The notes beneath the pieces are model-generated. The model was given only the letters and a program-made list of their open reading frames with translations, was not told where the DNA came from and made no database searches. 64,000 bases of DNA, from positions 1-64,000 of the forward strand of contig JAPLQE010000015.1 of NCBI GenBank assembly GCA_026399835.1, in the 5' to 3' direction. Within the stretch, counting starts at the first letter, position 1. Each line of letters opens with the position of its first letter. The translations under genes were made by a program, and so were the position numbers. Shown piece after piece: positions 54,514 through 63,745 of this stretch. The stretch is from Burkholderiales bacterium (GTDB lineage: Bacteria; Pseudomonadota; Gammaproteobacteria; Burkholderiales; Burkholderiaceae_E).

Positions 54514-55542
54514 GTGAACGCCCTTCCCCCGCCCTCGTTTCGTCCCGCAGACGGCAGCCCGAAGCGCACGGTGTTGCCGAACCCTTCGTTCTGGCCCGCG
54601 CGCCTCGCCCTGGTCGGCGCATCGGTGGTCCTCGCGGCCTGCCAGGCCACCACCCCCACCCTCGGCGGCGGTCAGGGCGGCACGGTCGCGACCGGCTCGG
54701 CGGGCGGCGCCAACGCCACCGGTTCGAACCCGCAGCTCGAGACCTGCACCGAGACGCTGGGCACGGTGGCGGTCGACGAGGACACGCGCGCGCCCTGGTA
54801 CTTCGACCTGCAGAGCCGGCGGCTCGGGCCGACCACGCCGGTGCTGCGGATGATGATCCAGCAGTCGAACTGCTTCGTGGTCGTCGAGCGCGGCGCGTCG
54901 ATGAACAACGTGATGCGCGAGCGCTCGCTCGAGCGCACCGGCGAGACCCGGCCAGGCAGCAATTTCGGCCCGGGCCAGCTGGTCTCGGCCGACTACACCA
55001 TCGCGCCCAGCGTGCAGTTCGCCGCCAAGGGAACGCAGGGCATGAGTCTCGGCGGGTTCGGCGCGGTCGGCAGCGCGATCGGTGCGGTCGCCGGCAGCGT
55101 CAGGGCCAACGAGGCGGCGACCACGCTGCTGATGGTCGACAACCGCTCGGGCGTGCAGCTCGCCGCCGCCCAGGGCTCGGCCAAGAACTGGGACGTCGGC
55201 GGCGTGGTCGGACTGTTCGCGGGCCTGGGCGCCGCCGGCGGCGGCTACAGCAACACGCCCGAGGGCCGCATCGTGGTGGCCGCGCTGATGGACTCGTACA
55301 ACCAGCTGGTGAAGGCGGCCCGCAACTACCGCGCGCAGCAGGTCCGCGGCGGCCTGGGCACCGGCGGCACGCTCGGGGTGCAGGGCGGGTCGACGCCCGC
55401 CTCGCAGCCGCTCCAGCCGGCACCCGCCACCACGGCGCCGGCGCCGGCCGCGGCACCCGCCGCGGCGCCCGCCGCAGCCCCGCGGCCGTCGACCACGACC
55501 CGCCCGCCCGCGCCGTCGACCACCCAGCCCAAGAAGCAGTGA
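54514..55542 (+). CDS. CsgG/HfaB-like lipoprotein
   Basis: 342 residues from a GTG at 54514 (GAGGA upstream). A 30-residue lead precedes the hydrophobic signal, and the lipobox LAAC places the cysteine at 43. The middle resembles CsgG-type curli secretion lipoproteins: RMMIQQSNCFVVVERGASMNNVMRERSLERTG, QLVSADYTIAPSVQF, GGFGAVGSAIGAVAGSV, and a C-terminal VVAALMDSYNQLVKAARNYRAQ. A Pro/Ala/Thr-rich tail of about 65 residues ends the protein. CsgG homologues form outer-membrane pores. No curlin genes are nearby. It lies between the two polyphosphate kinase genes but faces the other way. Confidence 0.75.
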   Translation: MNALPPPSFRPADGSPKRTVLPNPSFWPARLALVGASVVLAACQATTPTLGGGQGGTVATGSAGGANATGSNPQLETCTETLGTVAVDEDTRAPWYFDLQSRRLGPTTPVLRMMIQQSNCFVVVERGASMNNVMRERSLERTGETRPGSNFGPGQLVSADYTIAPSVQFAAKGTQGMSLGGFGAVGSAIGAVAGSVRANEAATTLLMVDNRSGVQLAAAQGSAKNWDVGGVVGLFAGLGAAGGGYSNTPEGRIVVAALMDSYNQLVKAARNYRAQQVRGGLGTGGTLGVQGGSTPASQPLQPAPATTAPAPAAAPAAAPAAAPRPSTTTRPPAPSTTQPKKQ

Positions 55543-55600
55543 CGCCGCGGCGGCGGCGGCCTGCCGCCGCCGTCCGGACCGTCCTGCGGATGGGGTGGCC

Positions 55601-57667
55601 TCAGCCGCCCGCGAGCTTCGCGATCAGCGCCTGCTGAGAGACGATCGTGCGCGGGCCGCGCGGTCGCCGGCGGGTGTAGGTGCCCTCGGCGTCCATCGTC
55701 CAGGCCGACGCGTTGTCGCGCAGATGGACCGCGATGCCCTCCGACAGCACCCGCGCCTTGAGCCGGCGGTCGCGGACCGGGAAGGCCACCTCGACGCGGC
55801 GGTACAGGTTGCGGCCCATCCAGTCGGCCGACGCGAGCCAGACCTCGTCGCGGCCGTCGGCATGGAAGTGGTAGATCCGGCTGTGCTCCAGGAAGCGGCC
55901 GATCACCGAGCGCACGCGGATCGTCTTCGACAGGCCGGGCACGCCCGGGCGCAGCGCGCACACGCCGCGCACGATCAGGTCGATCTTCACGCCGTCCTGG
56001 CTCGCCTGGTAGAGCGCCTCGATCACCGTCGGATCGAGCAGCGCGTTGACCTTGGCGGCGATGTAGGCGCGGCGCCCGGCGCGGGCAGCCTCGGCCTCGC
56101 GGCGGATGGCCATCAGCACGTGCGCGGCCAGCGTGAACGGCGCCTGCAGCAGGCAGCGCAGCTCGATGCCCCGGCCGGTGCCGGTCAGGCGGCGGAACAC
56201 CTCGTGGACGTCGGCGCAGATCTCGGTGTCGGCGGTGAAGAGGCCGAAGTCCTCGTAGAGCCGCGCGGTGCTCGGATGGTAGTTGCCGGTGCCCAGGTGC
56301 GCGTAGCGCCTGAGCACTCCGTCCTCGCGGCGCAGCAGCATCGCGAGCTTGGCATGCGTCTTGTGGCCGACGACGCCGTAGACGACGTGTGCACCCGCCT
56401 CCTCGAGCCGCGAGGCCCAGTTGATGTTCGCCTCCTCGTCGAAGCGCGCCATCAGTTCGACGACGACGGTGACCTCCTTGCCGGCGCGCGCGGCGGCGAC
56501 CAGCGACTCCATCAGCGCGGAGTCGGCGCCGGTGCGATAGATCGTCTGCTTGATCGCGACGACCTTCGGGTCGACCGCAGCGCTGCGCAGGAAGTCCATC
56601 ACCGGGACGAAGGACTCGTACGGATGGTGCAGCAGCACGTCCTGCCGGCGGATCGAGGCGAACAGGTCGCGCCGGGCGACCGCAGCGGGCACGCCGGGCT
56701 CGTAGGACGGGAACTTCAGCTCGGGCCGGTCGACCAGGTCGATCACCTGCTGCAGCCGCACCAGGTTCACCGGCCCGTCGACGCGGAAGCAGTCCTGCGC
56801 GCCGAGGTCGAACTCGGTCATCAGCCGCTGCAGCACCGCCTCGCCCATGCCGGCCGACACCTCGAGCCGCACCTCGTCGCCGTAGTGGCGCTGCGTGAGC
56901 TCGGTGTGCAGCGCCTCGCGCAGGTCGGTGATCTCTTCCTCGTCGACGAACAGCTCGCTGTTTCGGGTCACGCGGAACTGATTGACCGAGCGTACTTCCA
57001 GCCCCGGGAACAGGCGCCCGACGAAGCCGCCGACGATCGAGGTCAGCAGCATCAGCCCGTGCGGCGCGCCCGAGACCGCCGACGGCACGCGGATCACGCG
57101 CGGCAGCGCACGCGGCGCCTGCACGATCGCGATGCCCGCACGGCGTCCGAACGCATCGGTGCCATCGAGCTCGATGACGAAGTTCAGCGACTTGTTCAGG
57201 ATCCGCGGGAACGGATGCGCCGGGTCGAGCGCGATCGGGGTGAGCAAGGGCTCGATCTCGTCGTCGAACACCTGCTCGGCCCAGGCGCGCTGCGCGTCGG
57301 TCCACATCGAGCTGAGCAGCATCACGATGCCCTCGGCGGCGAGCGCCGGCGTCAGCGTGCGGTTGAGCAGGACATACTGACGTGCGACGAGGCGGCCGGC
57401 CCGCTCGGCCACCGCGCGCAGCGTGTCGGCCACCGGCACGCCGTCGAGGTGCACCATCGGATCGGCGCGCACCAGCTCCTTGAGCTCGGCCACCCGCACC
57501 TCGAAGAGCTCGTCGAGGTTGTTGCTGACGATGGTCAGGTAGCGCAGCCGCTCGAGCAGCGGGATCGAGGGGTCCTCGGCCAGGGCGAGGACCCGCTCGT
57601 TGAACGCGAGGATGCCGAGCTCGCGGTTCAGCAGGCGAAGCGCGGCCGGACGGTCTTGAAGGAGCAT
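55601..57667 (-). CDS. ppk1: Polyphosphate kinase 1
   Basis: 688 residues from the ATG at 57667 (family homology starts at LLNRELGILAFNERVL). An upstream ATG at 57721 with GGGAG is an alternative. Four-domain PPK1 order is visible: the N domain with NNLDELFEVRV, the head domain with LTPIALDPAHPFPRI, then the two phospholipase-D-like catalytic domains. The phosphorylated histidine is in GHKTHAKLAM; other active-site segments are MARFDEEANINWA and HLGTGNYHPSTARLYEDFGLF, plus SADWMGRNLYRRVE near the end. It makes polyphosphate reversibly from ATP. It diverges from ppx at 57808, and the 140-base gap holds both promoters. Confidence 0.95.
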   Translation of the reverse strand: MLLQDRPAALRLLNRELGILAFNERVLALAEDPSIPLLERLRYLTIVSNNLDELFEVRVAELKELVRADPMVHLDGVPVADTLRAVAERAGRLVARQYVLLNRTLTPALAAEGIVMLLSSMWTDAQRAWAEQVFDDEIEPLLTPIALDPAHPFPRILNKSLNFVIELDGTDAFGRRAGIAIVQAPRALPRVIRVPSAVSGAPHGLMLLTSIVGGFVGRLFPGLEVRSVNQFRVTRNSELFVDEEEITDLREALHTELTQRHYGDEVRLEVSAGMGEAVLQRLMTEFDLGAQDCFRVDGPVNLVRLQQVIDLVDRPELKFPSYEPGVPAAVARRDLFASIRRQDVLLHHPYESFVPVMDFLRSAAVDPKVVAIKQTIYRTGADSALMESLVAAARAGKEVTVVVELMARFDEEANINWASRLEEAGAHVVYGVVGHKTHAKLAMLLRREDGVLRRYAHLGTGNYHPSTARLYEDFGLFTADTEICADVHEVFRRLTGTGRGIELRCLLQAPFTLAAHVLMAIRREAEAARAGRRAYIAAKVNALLDPTVIEALYQASQDGVKIDLIVRGVCALRPGVPGLSKTIRVRSVIGRFLEHSRIYHFHADGRDEVWLASADWMGRNLYRRVEVAFPVRDRRLKARVLSEGIAVHLRDNASAWTMDAEGTYTRRRPRGPRTIVSQQALIAKLAGG

Positions 57668-57807
57668 CGGTTCCAGTGTCGCCGTGGCGCATGACGGTTC
57701 GATGACACCGGACGGCGGCATCGTCTCCCGGCGGACCGCCCGCCGCCGCACCGGCCAGCACCGCACCGGCCGGGATCCGGATGGGATTCTGCTGCAAAAT
57801 GCGGACG

Positions 57808-59146
57808 ATGCCCTCCTCCTCCCTGCTCGCCGCGGTCGACCTCGGCTCGAACAGCTTTCGCCTGGTGATCGGCCGGATCGAGACCACGCCGGTCGGCGAC
57901 CAGATCCGCCCGGTCGACCAGATCAAGGAGACCGTGCGCCTGGCCGCCGGGCTGGGGTCGGGGAACACCTTGTCGGCGGCCGCCCAGGACCGGGCGGTCG
58001 ACGCCCTGCGGCGCTTCGGCGAGCGGCTGCGCACCTTCCCGCCCGAGCGGGTGCGCGCGGTCGCCACCAACACGTTCCGCGTCGCCAGCGATGCGCGCGC
58101 CTTCCTGGAGCGGGCCCAGCAGGCGCTCGGCTTCGACATCGAGGTGATCGCCGGCCGCGAGGAGGCGCGCCTCATCTACCTGGGGGCGGCGCACGCGCTG
58201 CCCGCCGACGGGCAGCGTCGGCTGGTGGTCGACATCGGCGGCGGCTCGACCGAATGCATCGTCGGCACCGACTACGACGCCGAGGAGCTCGAGTCGGTGC
58301 CGCTCGGCTGCGTCGGCCTGTCGCAGCGCTTCTTCCAGGGCGGCGTGGTGGACCGCGGCAGCTTCGATGCGGCGCGCTGGGCGTGCCGCGACCTGCTCGC
58401 ACCGCTCGCGCAGCGCTACCGGGCGACCGGCTGGCGGCGGGCGATCGGCACCTCCGGCACCGCCAAGGCGCTGTGGCAGATCGCGCAGTCCGATCTCGGC
58501 GAGCCTCGCCTGGACCGCTCGGTGCTGGCGACGCTCGAAGCGCAACTCCTCAAGGCCGGACACCCCGACCGCATGCGGCTGACGGCCCTCAAGCCCGACC
58601 GGCGCCCGGTGCTGCCCGGGGGCCTGGCGATGATGTCGGCGGCCTTCGAGGAATTCGGCATCGAGTCGATGGACTACTGCGACGGCGCGCTGCGCGAGGG
58701 GGTGCTCTACGACCTGCTCGGGCGCTCCACCGGCACCGACATGCGCGAGGTGACGGTGGCGCAGATGATCCGCCGGCACGGCCTCGACGAGCGGCACGGG
58801 CTGGCGGTGGCCGAGCTACATGCCCGGCTTCTCGATCGACGAGCAGGCGCGCCTGGCGGCGCTGGTGCTCGGCCAGACCGGGGGCCTCACCAAGATGCGC
58901 TCGCGGCTCGACGATCCGGACGGCTGGCTGCGCGTGCTGTGCCTGCGGCTCGCGGTCATCCTTCACCGCCGCCGGGACGGCGTGCTGCCGCCCTCGGTCC
59001 GCTTGCGCATCAAGAGCACCGGCGCGCGGCTCGAGCTCCCTGCCGACTGGGCGCGCGCCCACCCCCTGACCGACCAGACGCTGCGCCAGGAAGCGGCGGA
59101 GTGGACGAAGGCCGGGGCCTGGCCGCTGCTCTATCAGCCGGCCTGA
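57808..59146 (+). pseudogene. ppx: Exopolyphosphatase (Ppx/GppA) with an internal out-of-frame deletion
   Basis: About 337 residues from the ATG at 57808 are normal Ppx: ASKHA ATPase-fold motifs LLAAVDLGSNSFRLVIG, ATNTFRVASDARAFL, GREEARLIYLGAAH and VVDIGGGSTECIVG, through SAAFEEFGIESMDYCDGALREGVLYDLLGR. After GLAVAEL (58818) the sequence jumps to MPGFSIDEQARLAALVLGQTGGL in the next frame, continuing to the normal C-terminus LLYQPA at 59146. About 60 residues are lost, including the HD-like LHE…ISHxGYHxH helix that links the second and third domains. As read, the first frame runs on into Arg-rich nonsense. The ATPase-fold half may still be made. Confidence 0.85.
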
Positions 59147-59166
59147 GGCGTCGGCGCGGCCGCCAT

Positions 59167-59216
59167 AGGGATCGGTGCAGTCACCCGAGGGATCGGTGCA
59201 GTCGCCCGAGGGATCG
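59167..59216 (+). repeat. 21-bp tandem repeat between ppx and the glycosyltransferase gene
   Basis: The unit AGGGATCGGTGCAGTCACCCG (59167-59187; shown here only to name it by its ends, AGGGATCGG to CACCCG) is followed by a copy with one change at 59188-59208 and a partial third at 59209-59216. It lies 20 bases after the ppx stop in the 174-base gap. Confidence 0.75.
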
Positions 59217-59320
59217 CCGGAAGTGATGCCGCGCACCGGCGCTCATCCGGCGATGGCGGCGGCCGTGCGCTGCCGACAATCGGCCGACGTTCCCCCATGC
59301 CGCCGAGAGCCGAGCGACCC

Positions 59321-60553
59321 ATGAGCGCACCCCTGCTGAGCCTGTGCATCCCCACGTTCTCGCGTGGCCGTTACCTGGCATCGCTGCTGGCCTCGCTGTG
59401 CACCGAGCTCGCCGACTTCCCGTACTCGTACGAGGTGTTCATCAGCGACAACGCGTCGACCGACGACACCGCCGAGGTGGTCCGCAGCTTCGAGGGCCGG
59501 CTGCCGATCCGCTACCATCGCCACGCGACGAACGCCGGCCCCTTCGCCAACCGGCAGTTCGCGATGTCGAACTGCCTCGGGCGCTACGTGATGTACATCG
59601 CCGACGACGACGCGCTGCTCGGACGCCAGCTCGCCGACACGATCGCGCGAATGGAAGCCGACCCGCAGATCGCGGTGGTCTATGCGCCCTGGGTGCTGTA
59701 TGACCTGATCGACGAGCAGAGCCTGGGCACGTTCTACAGCGTGCCCCGCGACCTGCTCTTCGAGCGCGGCCAGCACCTCGAGATGCTCGACCAACTGCTG
59801 CGCCACCGCATCTTCCCCGAGGTGCAGATCGTGCGCCGGGACGTATTCGAGCGGACGATGCCGCGGATCTATCCGCATGCGTTCTTCGCCTTCGTGCACG
59901 CCGCGGAGTTCCTGTCGGCCGGCCGCGTGCTGATCCAGCAGGAGCCGTACTACGTCGCCATCACCCGCTACTTCGCCGACGAGGTCCGCACGCAGGCGGG
60001 CACCGAGGAGGTGGAGTACGCCTGGGACCGCTACCGCGGCGGTCTGGAGTACCTGCTGGCGCGCACCGAGGGCGTTCGGCAGGACGAAATGGTCGGGCTG
60101 CACGCACGCATCAGCGCGATGATCGCCGACCGGATGGCGGTGGCGATCCGAATCCGCCACGCGTACGGCCGCGACCCGGTGGAGACCTGGACGATCGCGA
60201 TGCGGCTGCGCGGCTTGGGCTATGCGCACCTGTGCCCCGTACCCTTCGAGACGCTGTCGGCCGCGGCCTCGATGCATTTCATGCTGCACGACACGGAGCT
60301 GCACCTGGGGCTCGCACGCATCGCCGCGGTGGGATCCTTCATCGGACCGGTCCGCGACTACATCGAGGCGAACGCGTCGCGCCCGGTCGTCTTCGTCGAC
60401 ACCCTCGAGGCGACCGCCCCGCTGTCAGACACGCTGCTGCTGCTGAGCGACCAGACCGAGCTGGACGACGAGCCGGAACAAGCGCAGTCGATGCGCGAGC
60501 GCAACGTGCGCGTGGTGCTCGTGCGCGACGTCCTCGATCGCTTCCGTCCCTGA
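59321..60553 (+). CDS. Family 2 glycosyltransferase
   Basis: 410 residues from the ATG at 59321 (MSAPLLSLCIPTFSRGRYL). The GT-A nucleotide-sugar domain is clear: SLCIPTFSRGRYLASLLASL, VFISDNASTDDTAEVV, NAGPFANRQFAM, and the DxD-like YIADDDALLG. The second half (from about 230) is a helical region, then an extra C-terminal domain (about 330-405) with an ASMHFMLHDTELHLGLARIAAVGSF segment, possibly a small nucleotide-binding fold. It opens a rightward polysaccharide cluster with a sugar epimerase and two acyltransferases. Confidence 0.85.
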   Translation: MSAPLLSLCIPTFSRGRYLASLLASLCTELADFPYSYEVFISDNASTDDTAEVVRSFEGRLPIRYHRHATNAGPFANRQFAMSNCLGRYVMYIADDDALLGRQLADTIARMEADPQIAVVYAPWVLYDLIDEQSLGTFYSVPRDLLFERGQHLEMLDQLLRHRIFPEVQIVRRDVFERTMPRIYPHAFFAFVHAAEFLSAGRVLIQQEPYYVAITRYFADEVRTQAGTEEVEYAWDRYRGGLEYLLARTEGVRQDEMVGLHARISAMIADRMAVAIRIRHAYGRDPVETWTIAMRLRGLGYAHLCPVPFETLSAAASMHFMLHDTELHLGLARIAAVGSFIGPVRDYIEANASRPVVFVDTLEATAPLSDTLLLLSDQTELDDEPEQAQSMRERNVRVVLVRDVLDRFRP

Positions 60554-60584
60554 GCCCCCCGGCGCCGGCGCGGACGGTCGCACC

Positions 60585-61442
60585 ATGAAGCGGGCTACCG
60601 TGATCGGCGGGCGCGGCTTCGTCGGGCGCGGTCTGGTCGCCCACCTGCGAACCACCGGCTGGCAGGTCGAGGTGCCCGCGCGCGACGCCGCATTCCCGCG
60701 CCGGGACACGTCGCTCGGTCACGTCTTCTACTGCGCCGGGATGACCGCGGACTTCGCGCGGCGCCCGCGTGACACCGTCGAGGCGCATGCCGGACTGCTC
60801 GCGAGGGTGCTCGAGTCGGACGCCTTCGACGCACTGGTCTACCTGTCGTCGACGCGGCTGTACGACGGCCTCGATGCGGCCGACCCGGTCGGCGAGGACA
60901 CGCCGATCGCCCTCTCGCCAGGCCATCCGCGCCACCTGTACGACGTGACCAAGCTCGCCGGCGAGACGCTGTGCGCGACCATGGCACCGGGTCGCGCGCG
61001 TGTGGCGCGCCTGGCCTGCGTATACGACGAGACCGACCCCGACGACGGCTTCCTCGGGCAGCTGCTGGCGCGCGTGGCCGCCACGCCCGCCGGCGGCACG
61101 ATCCCGCTCGACTCCTCGCCGCACCTGTCACGCGACTACGTGCACCGCGACGACGTGGTCCGCGCGCTGGTCGCGATCGCCGAGCACGGGACACGGCTCG
61201 CCTACAACGTCGCCTCGGGCACGAGCCTGCGCAACGACGCCCTGGCCGCGCTGATCGGCCGCGAGGCGGGCCGCAGCCTGACGTTCGCCCACGATCGCGA
61301 CGCCCCGCCGCCGCCGGTCGCATCGGTCGCACGGGCGCGCGACGAGTTCGACTGGCATCCCGCCGGCGTCGCCGACCGGCTCGGACCCTGGCTGCGCGCC
61401 CTGCCCGCCCGCCCGCCCCGACACGCCGAAGGACCCCCATGA
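60585..61442 (+). CDS. NAD-dependent epimerase/dehydratase (extended SDR)
   Basis: 285 residues. The Rossmann glycine motif is shifted but present (VIGGRGFVGRGLVAHL). The catalytic set is S-T in YLSSTRLYDG and the Y-x-x-x-K of HLYDVTKLAGE. The substrate-binding end includes LSRDYVHRDDVVRALVAIAEHG and YNVASGTSLRNDALA. It probably modifies a nucleotide sugar for the surface glycan. It lies 31 bases after the glycosyltransferase and overlaps the next gene by ATGA (61439-61442). Confidence 0.87.
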   Translation: MKRATVIGGRGFVGRGLVAHLRTTGWQVEVPARDAAFPRRDTSLGHVFYCAGMTADFARRPRDTVEAHAGLLARVLESDAFDALVYLSSTRLYDGLDAADPVGEDTPIALSPGHPRHLYDVTKLAGETLCATMAPGRARVARLACVYDETDPDDGFLGQLLARVAATPAGGTIPLDSSPHLSRDYVHRDDVVRALVAIAEHGTRLAYNVASGTSLRNDALAALIGREAGRSLTFAHDRDAPPPPVASVARARDEFDWHPAGVADRLGPWLRALPARPPRHAEGPP

Positions 61443-61927
61443 TCGAGATCGACCCGACCGCGAGGGTCTCGGCCCTCGCCGACATCGAGGACTCGGTGCG
61501 CGGCACGCGCATCGTGGTGGGCGCGGGCGCCGTCGTCGACAGCTTCGTGAAGGTCAAGCCCGCCGGCGGCAGCGGCGATCTGGTGATCGGCGCGCGCTCG
61601 GTCGTCAATTCCGGATGCGTGCTGTACACCGGCAACGGCATCCGCATCGGCGAGGACGTGGCCATCGCGGCGAACTGCACGCTCGCGCCGGTCAACCATG
61701 CCTGGCAGGACCGCTCGCGGCCGATCCGGCTGCAGGGCTTCGCGCCGGGCAAGGGCGGCATCGTGATCGAGGACGACGTGTGGATCGGCGCGAACTGCGT
61801 GCTGCTCGACGGCGCCACCATCCGCCGCGGCTGCGTGGTCGGCGCGGGCTCGGTGGTGCGCGGCGAGCTCGAGCCGTACGGCGTCTACGCAGGCCAGCCG
61901 CTGCGGCGCATCGCCGAGCGCACCTGA
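61439..61927 (+). CDS. Hexapeptide-repeat acyltransferase (WbbJ-like)
   Basis: 162 residues of left-handed beta-helix. Hexapeptide turns are seen in VVGAGAVVDSFVKV, LVIGARSVVNSGCVLYTGNGIRIGEDVAIAANCTLAPVNH and IVIEDDVWIGANCVLLDGATIRRGCVVGAGSVV, ending PYGVYAGQPLRRIAER. The histidine of APVNHAW is in the position of the catalytic base. It probably O- or N-acetylates a sugar. It is coupled to the epimerase gene by the ATGA overlap. Confidence 0.88.
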   Translation: MIEIDPTARVSALADIEDSVRGTRIVVGAGAVVDSFVKVKPAGGSGDLVIGARSVVNSGCVLYTGNGIRIGEDVAIAANCTLAPVNHAWQDRSRPIRLQGFAPGKGGIVIEDDVWIGANCVLLDGATIRRGCVVGAGSVVRGELEPYGVYAGQPLRRIAERT

Positions 61928-61938
61928 GGCGCGCATCC

Positions 61939-62592
61939 GTGAAGATCGTCAACCTCGACCCGTCGCGCCTCGCGGACTACCTGCGGGCGCAGATCGTCGC
62001 CATCGCGCCGACCGGGCCCGACCCCGAGCTCGGCCTGATCGACACCCACCTGCCCGAGGCGCTGGCGCGGCTCGAGCGCTGCATCGCCTCGATCCGCATG
62101 TGGCGTGCGGGCGAGTTCGACGTGCTGCACTCGTCGCAGCACTGCACCTTCGTGTACTACCTGGCGAACACGATCTGGCGGCACGAGCGGGCGCGCTCGG
62201 TCTGCACGAAGCTCTTCCTGCTGAACAAGGCGCACCACGCGATCGACTGCTTCTACGAGATCGCGCTGCCGGAGGTGTTCTTCATCGGCCACTCGCCGGG
62301 CATCGTGCTGGCCAAGGCCACCTACGGCAACCGGCTCGCGATCTACCAGGGCGTGACGGTGGGCCGCAACGGCGATGCGGCGCCGGTGATCGAGGACGAC
62401 GTGATCCTGTATCCGGGATCGGCCGCGATCGGTGCCTGCCGGATCGCGCGCGGCTCGGTGCTGTCGCAGGGCACGCGGCTGACGGATCGGGACACGGAGG
62501 CGGGGATGATCGCGTTTCCGGGGGCGGGGGGGGTGCCGGTGTTCAGGCGGCCGGGGCGGGATCTGTTGGGGGATTTCTTTCGGGACTGTTGA
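61939..62592 (+). CDS. Serine-acetyltransferase-like hexapeptide protein
   Basis: 217 residues from a GTG at 61939. The N-terminal helical half (about 1-110, with SSQHCTFVYYLANTIWRHERARSVCTKLFLLNKAHHAIDCFYE) precedes a short beta-helix (EVFFIGHSPGIVLAKATYGNRLAIYQGVTVGRNGDAAPVIEDDVILYPGSAAIG), as in CysE-type enzymes. The final residues (FPGAGGVPVFRRPGRDLLGDFFRDC) are unusual. It is 12 bases after the preceding acyltransferase. An acyl-transfer step in glycan assembly is more likely than cysteine synthesis in this setting. Confidence 0.8.
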   Translation: MKIVNLDPSRLADYLRAQIVAIAPTGPDPELGLIDTHLPEALARLERCIASIRMWRAGEFDVLHSSQHCTFVYYLANTIWRHERARSVCTKLFLLNKAHHAIDCFYEIALPEVFFIGHSPGIVLAKATYGNRLAIYQGVTVGRNGDAAPVIEDDVILYPGSAAIGACRIARGSVLSQGTRLTDRDTEAGMIAFPGAGGVPVFRRPGRDLLGDFFRDC

Positions 62593-62659
62593 GCGCTCCG
62601 CACTTCACTGTGAGCGCAGATCTCTTCATGCGTGATGGAGATCGACGGCAGGCGCCGCA

Positions 62660-63745
62660 TCACCGATCGGGCAGTCGCTCGAAAGCGGCGACGGGCGTCG
62701 GACCCATGGGCAGTGCCGGCTTTCGCCCCTTGAGTCGCTCGGTGATCGGCCGTTCGATCCACAGATGGATCAGCCAGCAGACCGCGACCGACACCAAGGT
62801 GGAGATCACCGTCGCGGCCAGCGGCGAAAGCCATCCGAGCTTGCGCATCACGATGCCGATTACAGGCACGCTGAACGTGTGGAACAGGTACAGCGCGTAC
62901 GATGCATCGCCGAGCGAGATCAGCGCCTTCGGGATGCGGTTACGCAGCACCGGCTCGAGGAACACCACCCCTGCGACGATCATAAGCGCGGGCAGCTCGA
63001 CGAACAGCAGGCGCCCGAACTGCGACTCGCCGTCCCAGATGAGGATCGACGCGAAGCCCAGCACGACCAGCAGCAACGACCAGCCCTTGCCCAGCGTGGC
63101 CCCGCGCAGGCGCTGCTCGGCCAGCCACATCCCAGCCACGAACTCGAGCACCATCGGGTTCAGGTAGAACGTCGCCGCCGCCGGCAGGTTGTGGGTGTCA
63201 CCGATGCACAGGCCCACACCGGCCAGCACCAGGAAGACCGGCGCCAGAAGCTTGAGCGGCGGCACGCGCAGCATCATCGCGAACGCAAACCAAGCGTAGA
63301 AGAACATCTCGAAAGTCAGTGTCCAGCCCACGCTCACCAGAGGCCGTACCATGCCCCCGGCTTCGCGCACCGGCAGGAACAGGTACGAGCCGATCACATG
63401 CACTGGATCGAGCTGGGCACGTAACGCCACCGCCGGAATAGCCAGCAGCATCGCGATCTTCAGCGAGGTCACGATCCAGTACAGCGGCACGATGCGCACG
63501 ACCCGACGGCGCACGAACTCGCGCCAGCCGTCGAGCCGGCCGAGCAGGCCCTGCGATGAGATCGCCATCACGAAGCCGCTGACCACGAAGAACACGTCGA
63601 CGCCGGCGGTGCCCTGGTGCCAGTAGTCGCGTCCGCTCTCCAGCAGGCGCTCGGACACCATCAGCGTCGCGTGGCACAGCACCACCATGAGGGCGGCGAC
63701 GAACCGAAGGGCCTGGATGCCGTCGTAGCGTTGGTCGGTCTTCAT
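62660..63745 (-). CDS. OafA/YrhL-type membrane acyltransferase (acyltransferase family 3)
   Basis: 361 residues, about ten membrane helices. The opening YDGIQALRFVAALMVVLCHATLMV carries the conserved catalytic-site histidine. VDVFFVVSGFVMA and the REFVRRRVVRIVPLYWI arginine-rich loop are further family marks, as is VGWTLTFEMFFYAWFAF. It transfers acetyl or other acyl groups to surface polysaccharide. The start overlaps the stop of the methyltransferase remnant (ATGA at 63745-63742). It converges on the acyltransferase genes to the left. Confidence 0.92.
   Translation of the reverse strand: MKTDQRYDGIQALRFVAALMVVLCHATLMVSERLLESGRDYWHQGTAGVDVFFVVSGFVMAISSQGLLGRLDGWREFVRRRVVRIVPLYWIVTSLKIAMLLAIPAVALRAQLDPVHVIGSYLFLPVREAGGMVRPLVSVGWTLTFEMFFYAWFAFAMMLRVPPLKLLAPVFLVLAGVGLCIGDTHNLPAAATFYLNPMVLEFVAGMWLAEQRLRGATLGKGWSLLLVVLGFASILIWDGESQFGRLLFVELPALMIVAGVVFLEPVLRNRIPKALISLGDASYALYLFHTFSVPVIGIVMRKLGWLSPLAATVISTLVSVAVCWLIHLWIERPITERLKGRKPALPMGPTPVAAFERLPDR

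Noticed and set aside
55326-58175. 949-codon leftward open frame across ppk1 and ppx
   Set aside because: The composition is a GC-skew shadow, and the true ppk1 frame has all catalytic motifs.
59167-59216. Possible CRISPR repeats
   Set aside because: The units abut without spacers and there are only about 2.4 copies. It is a plain tandem repeat.
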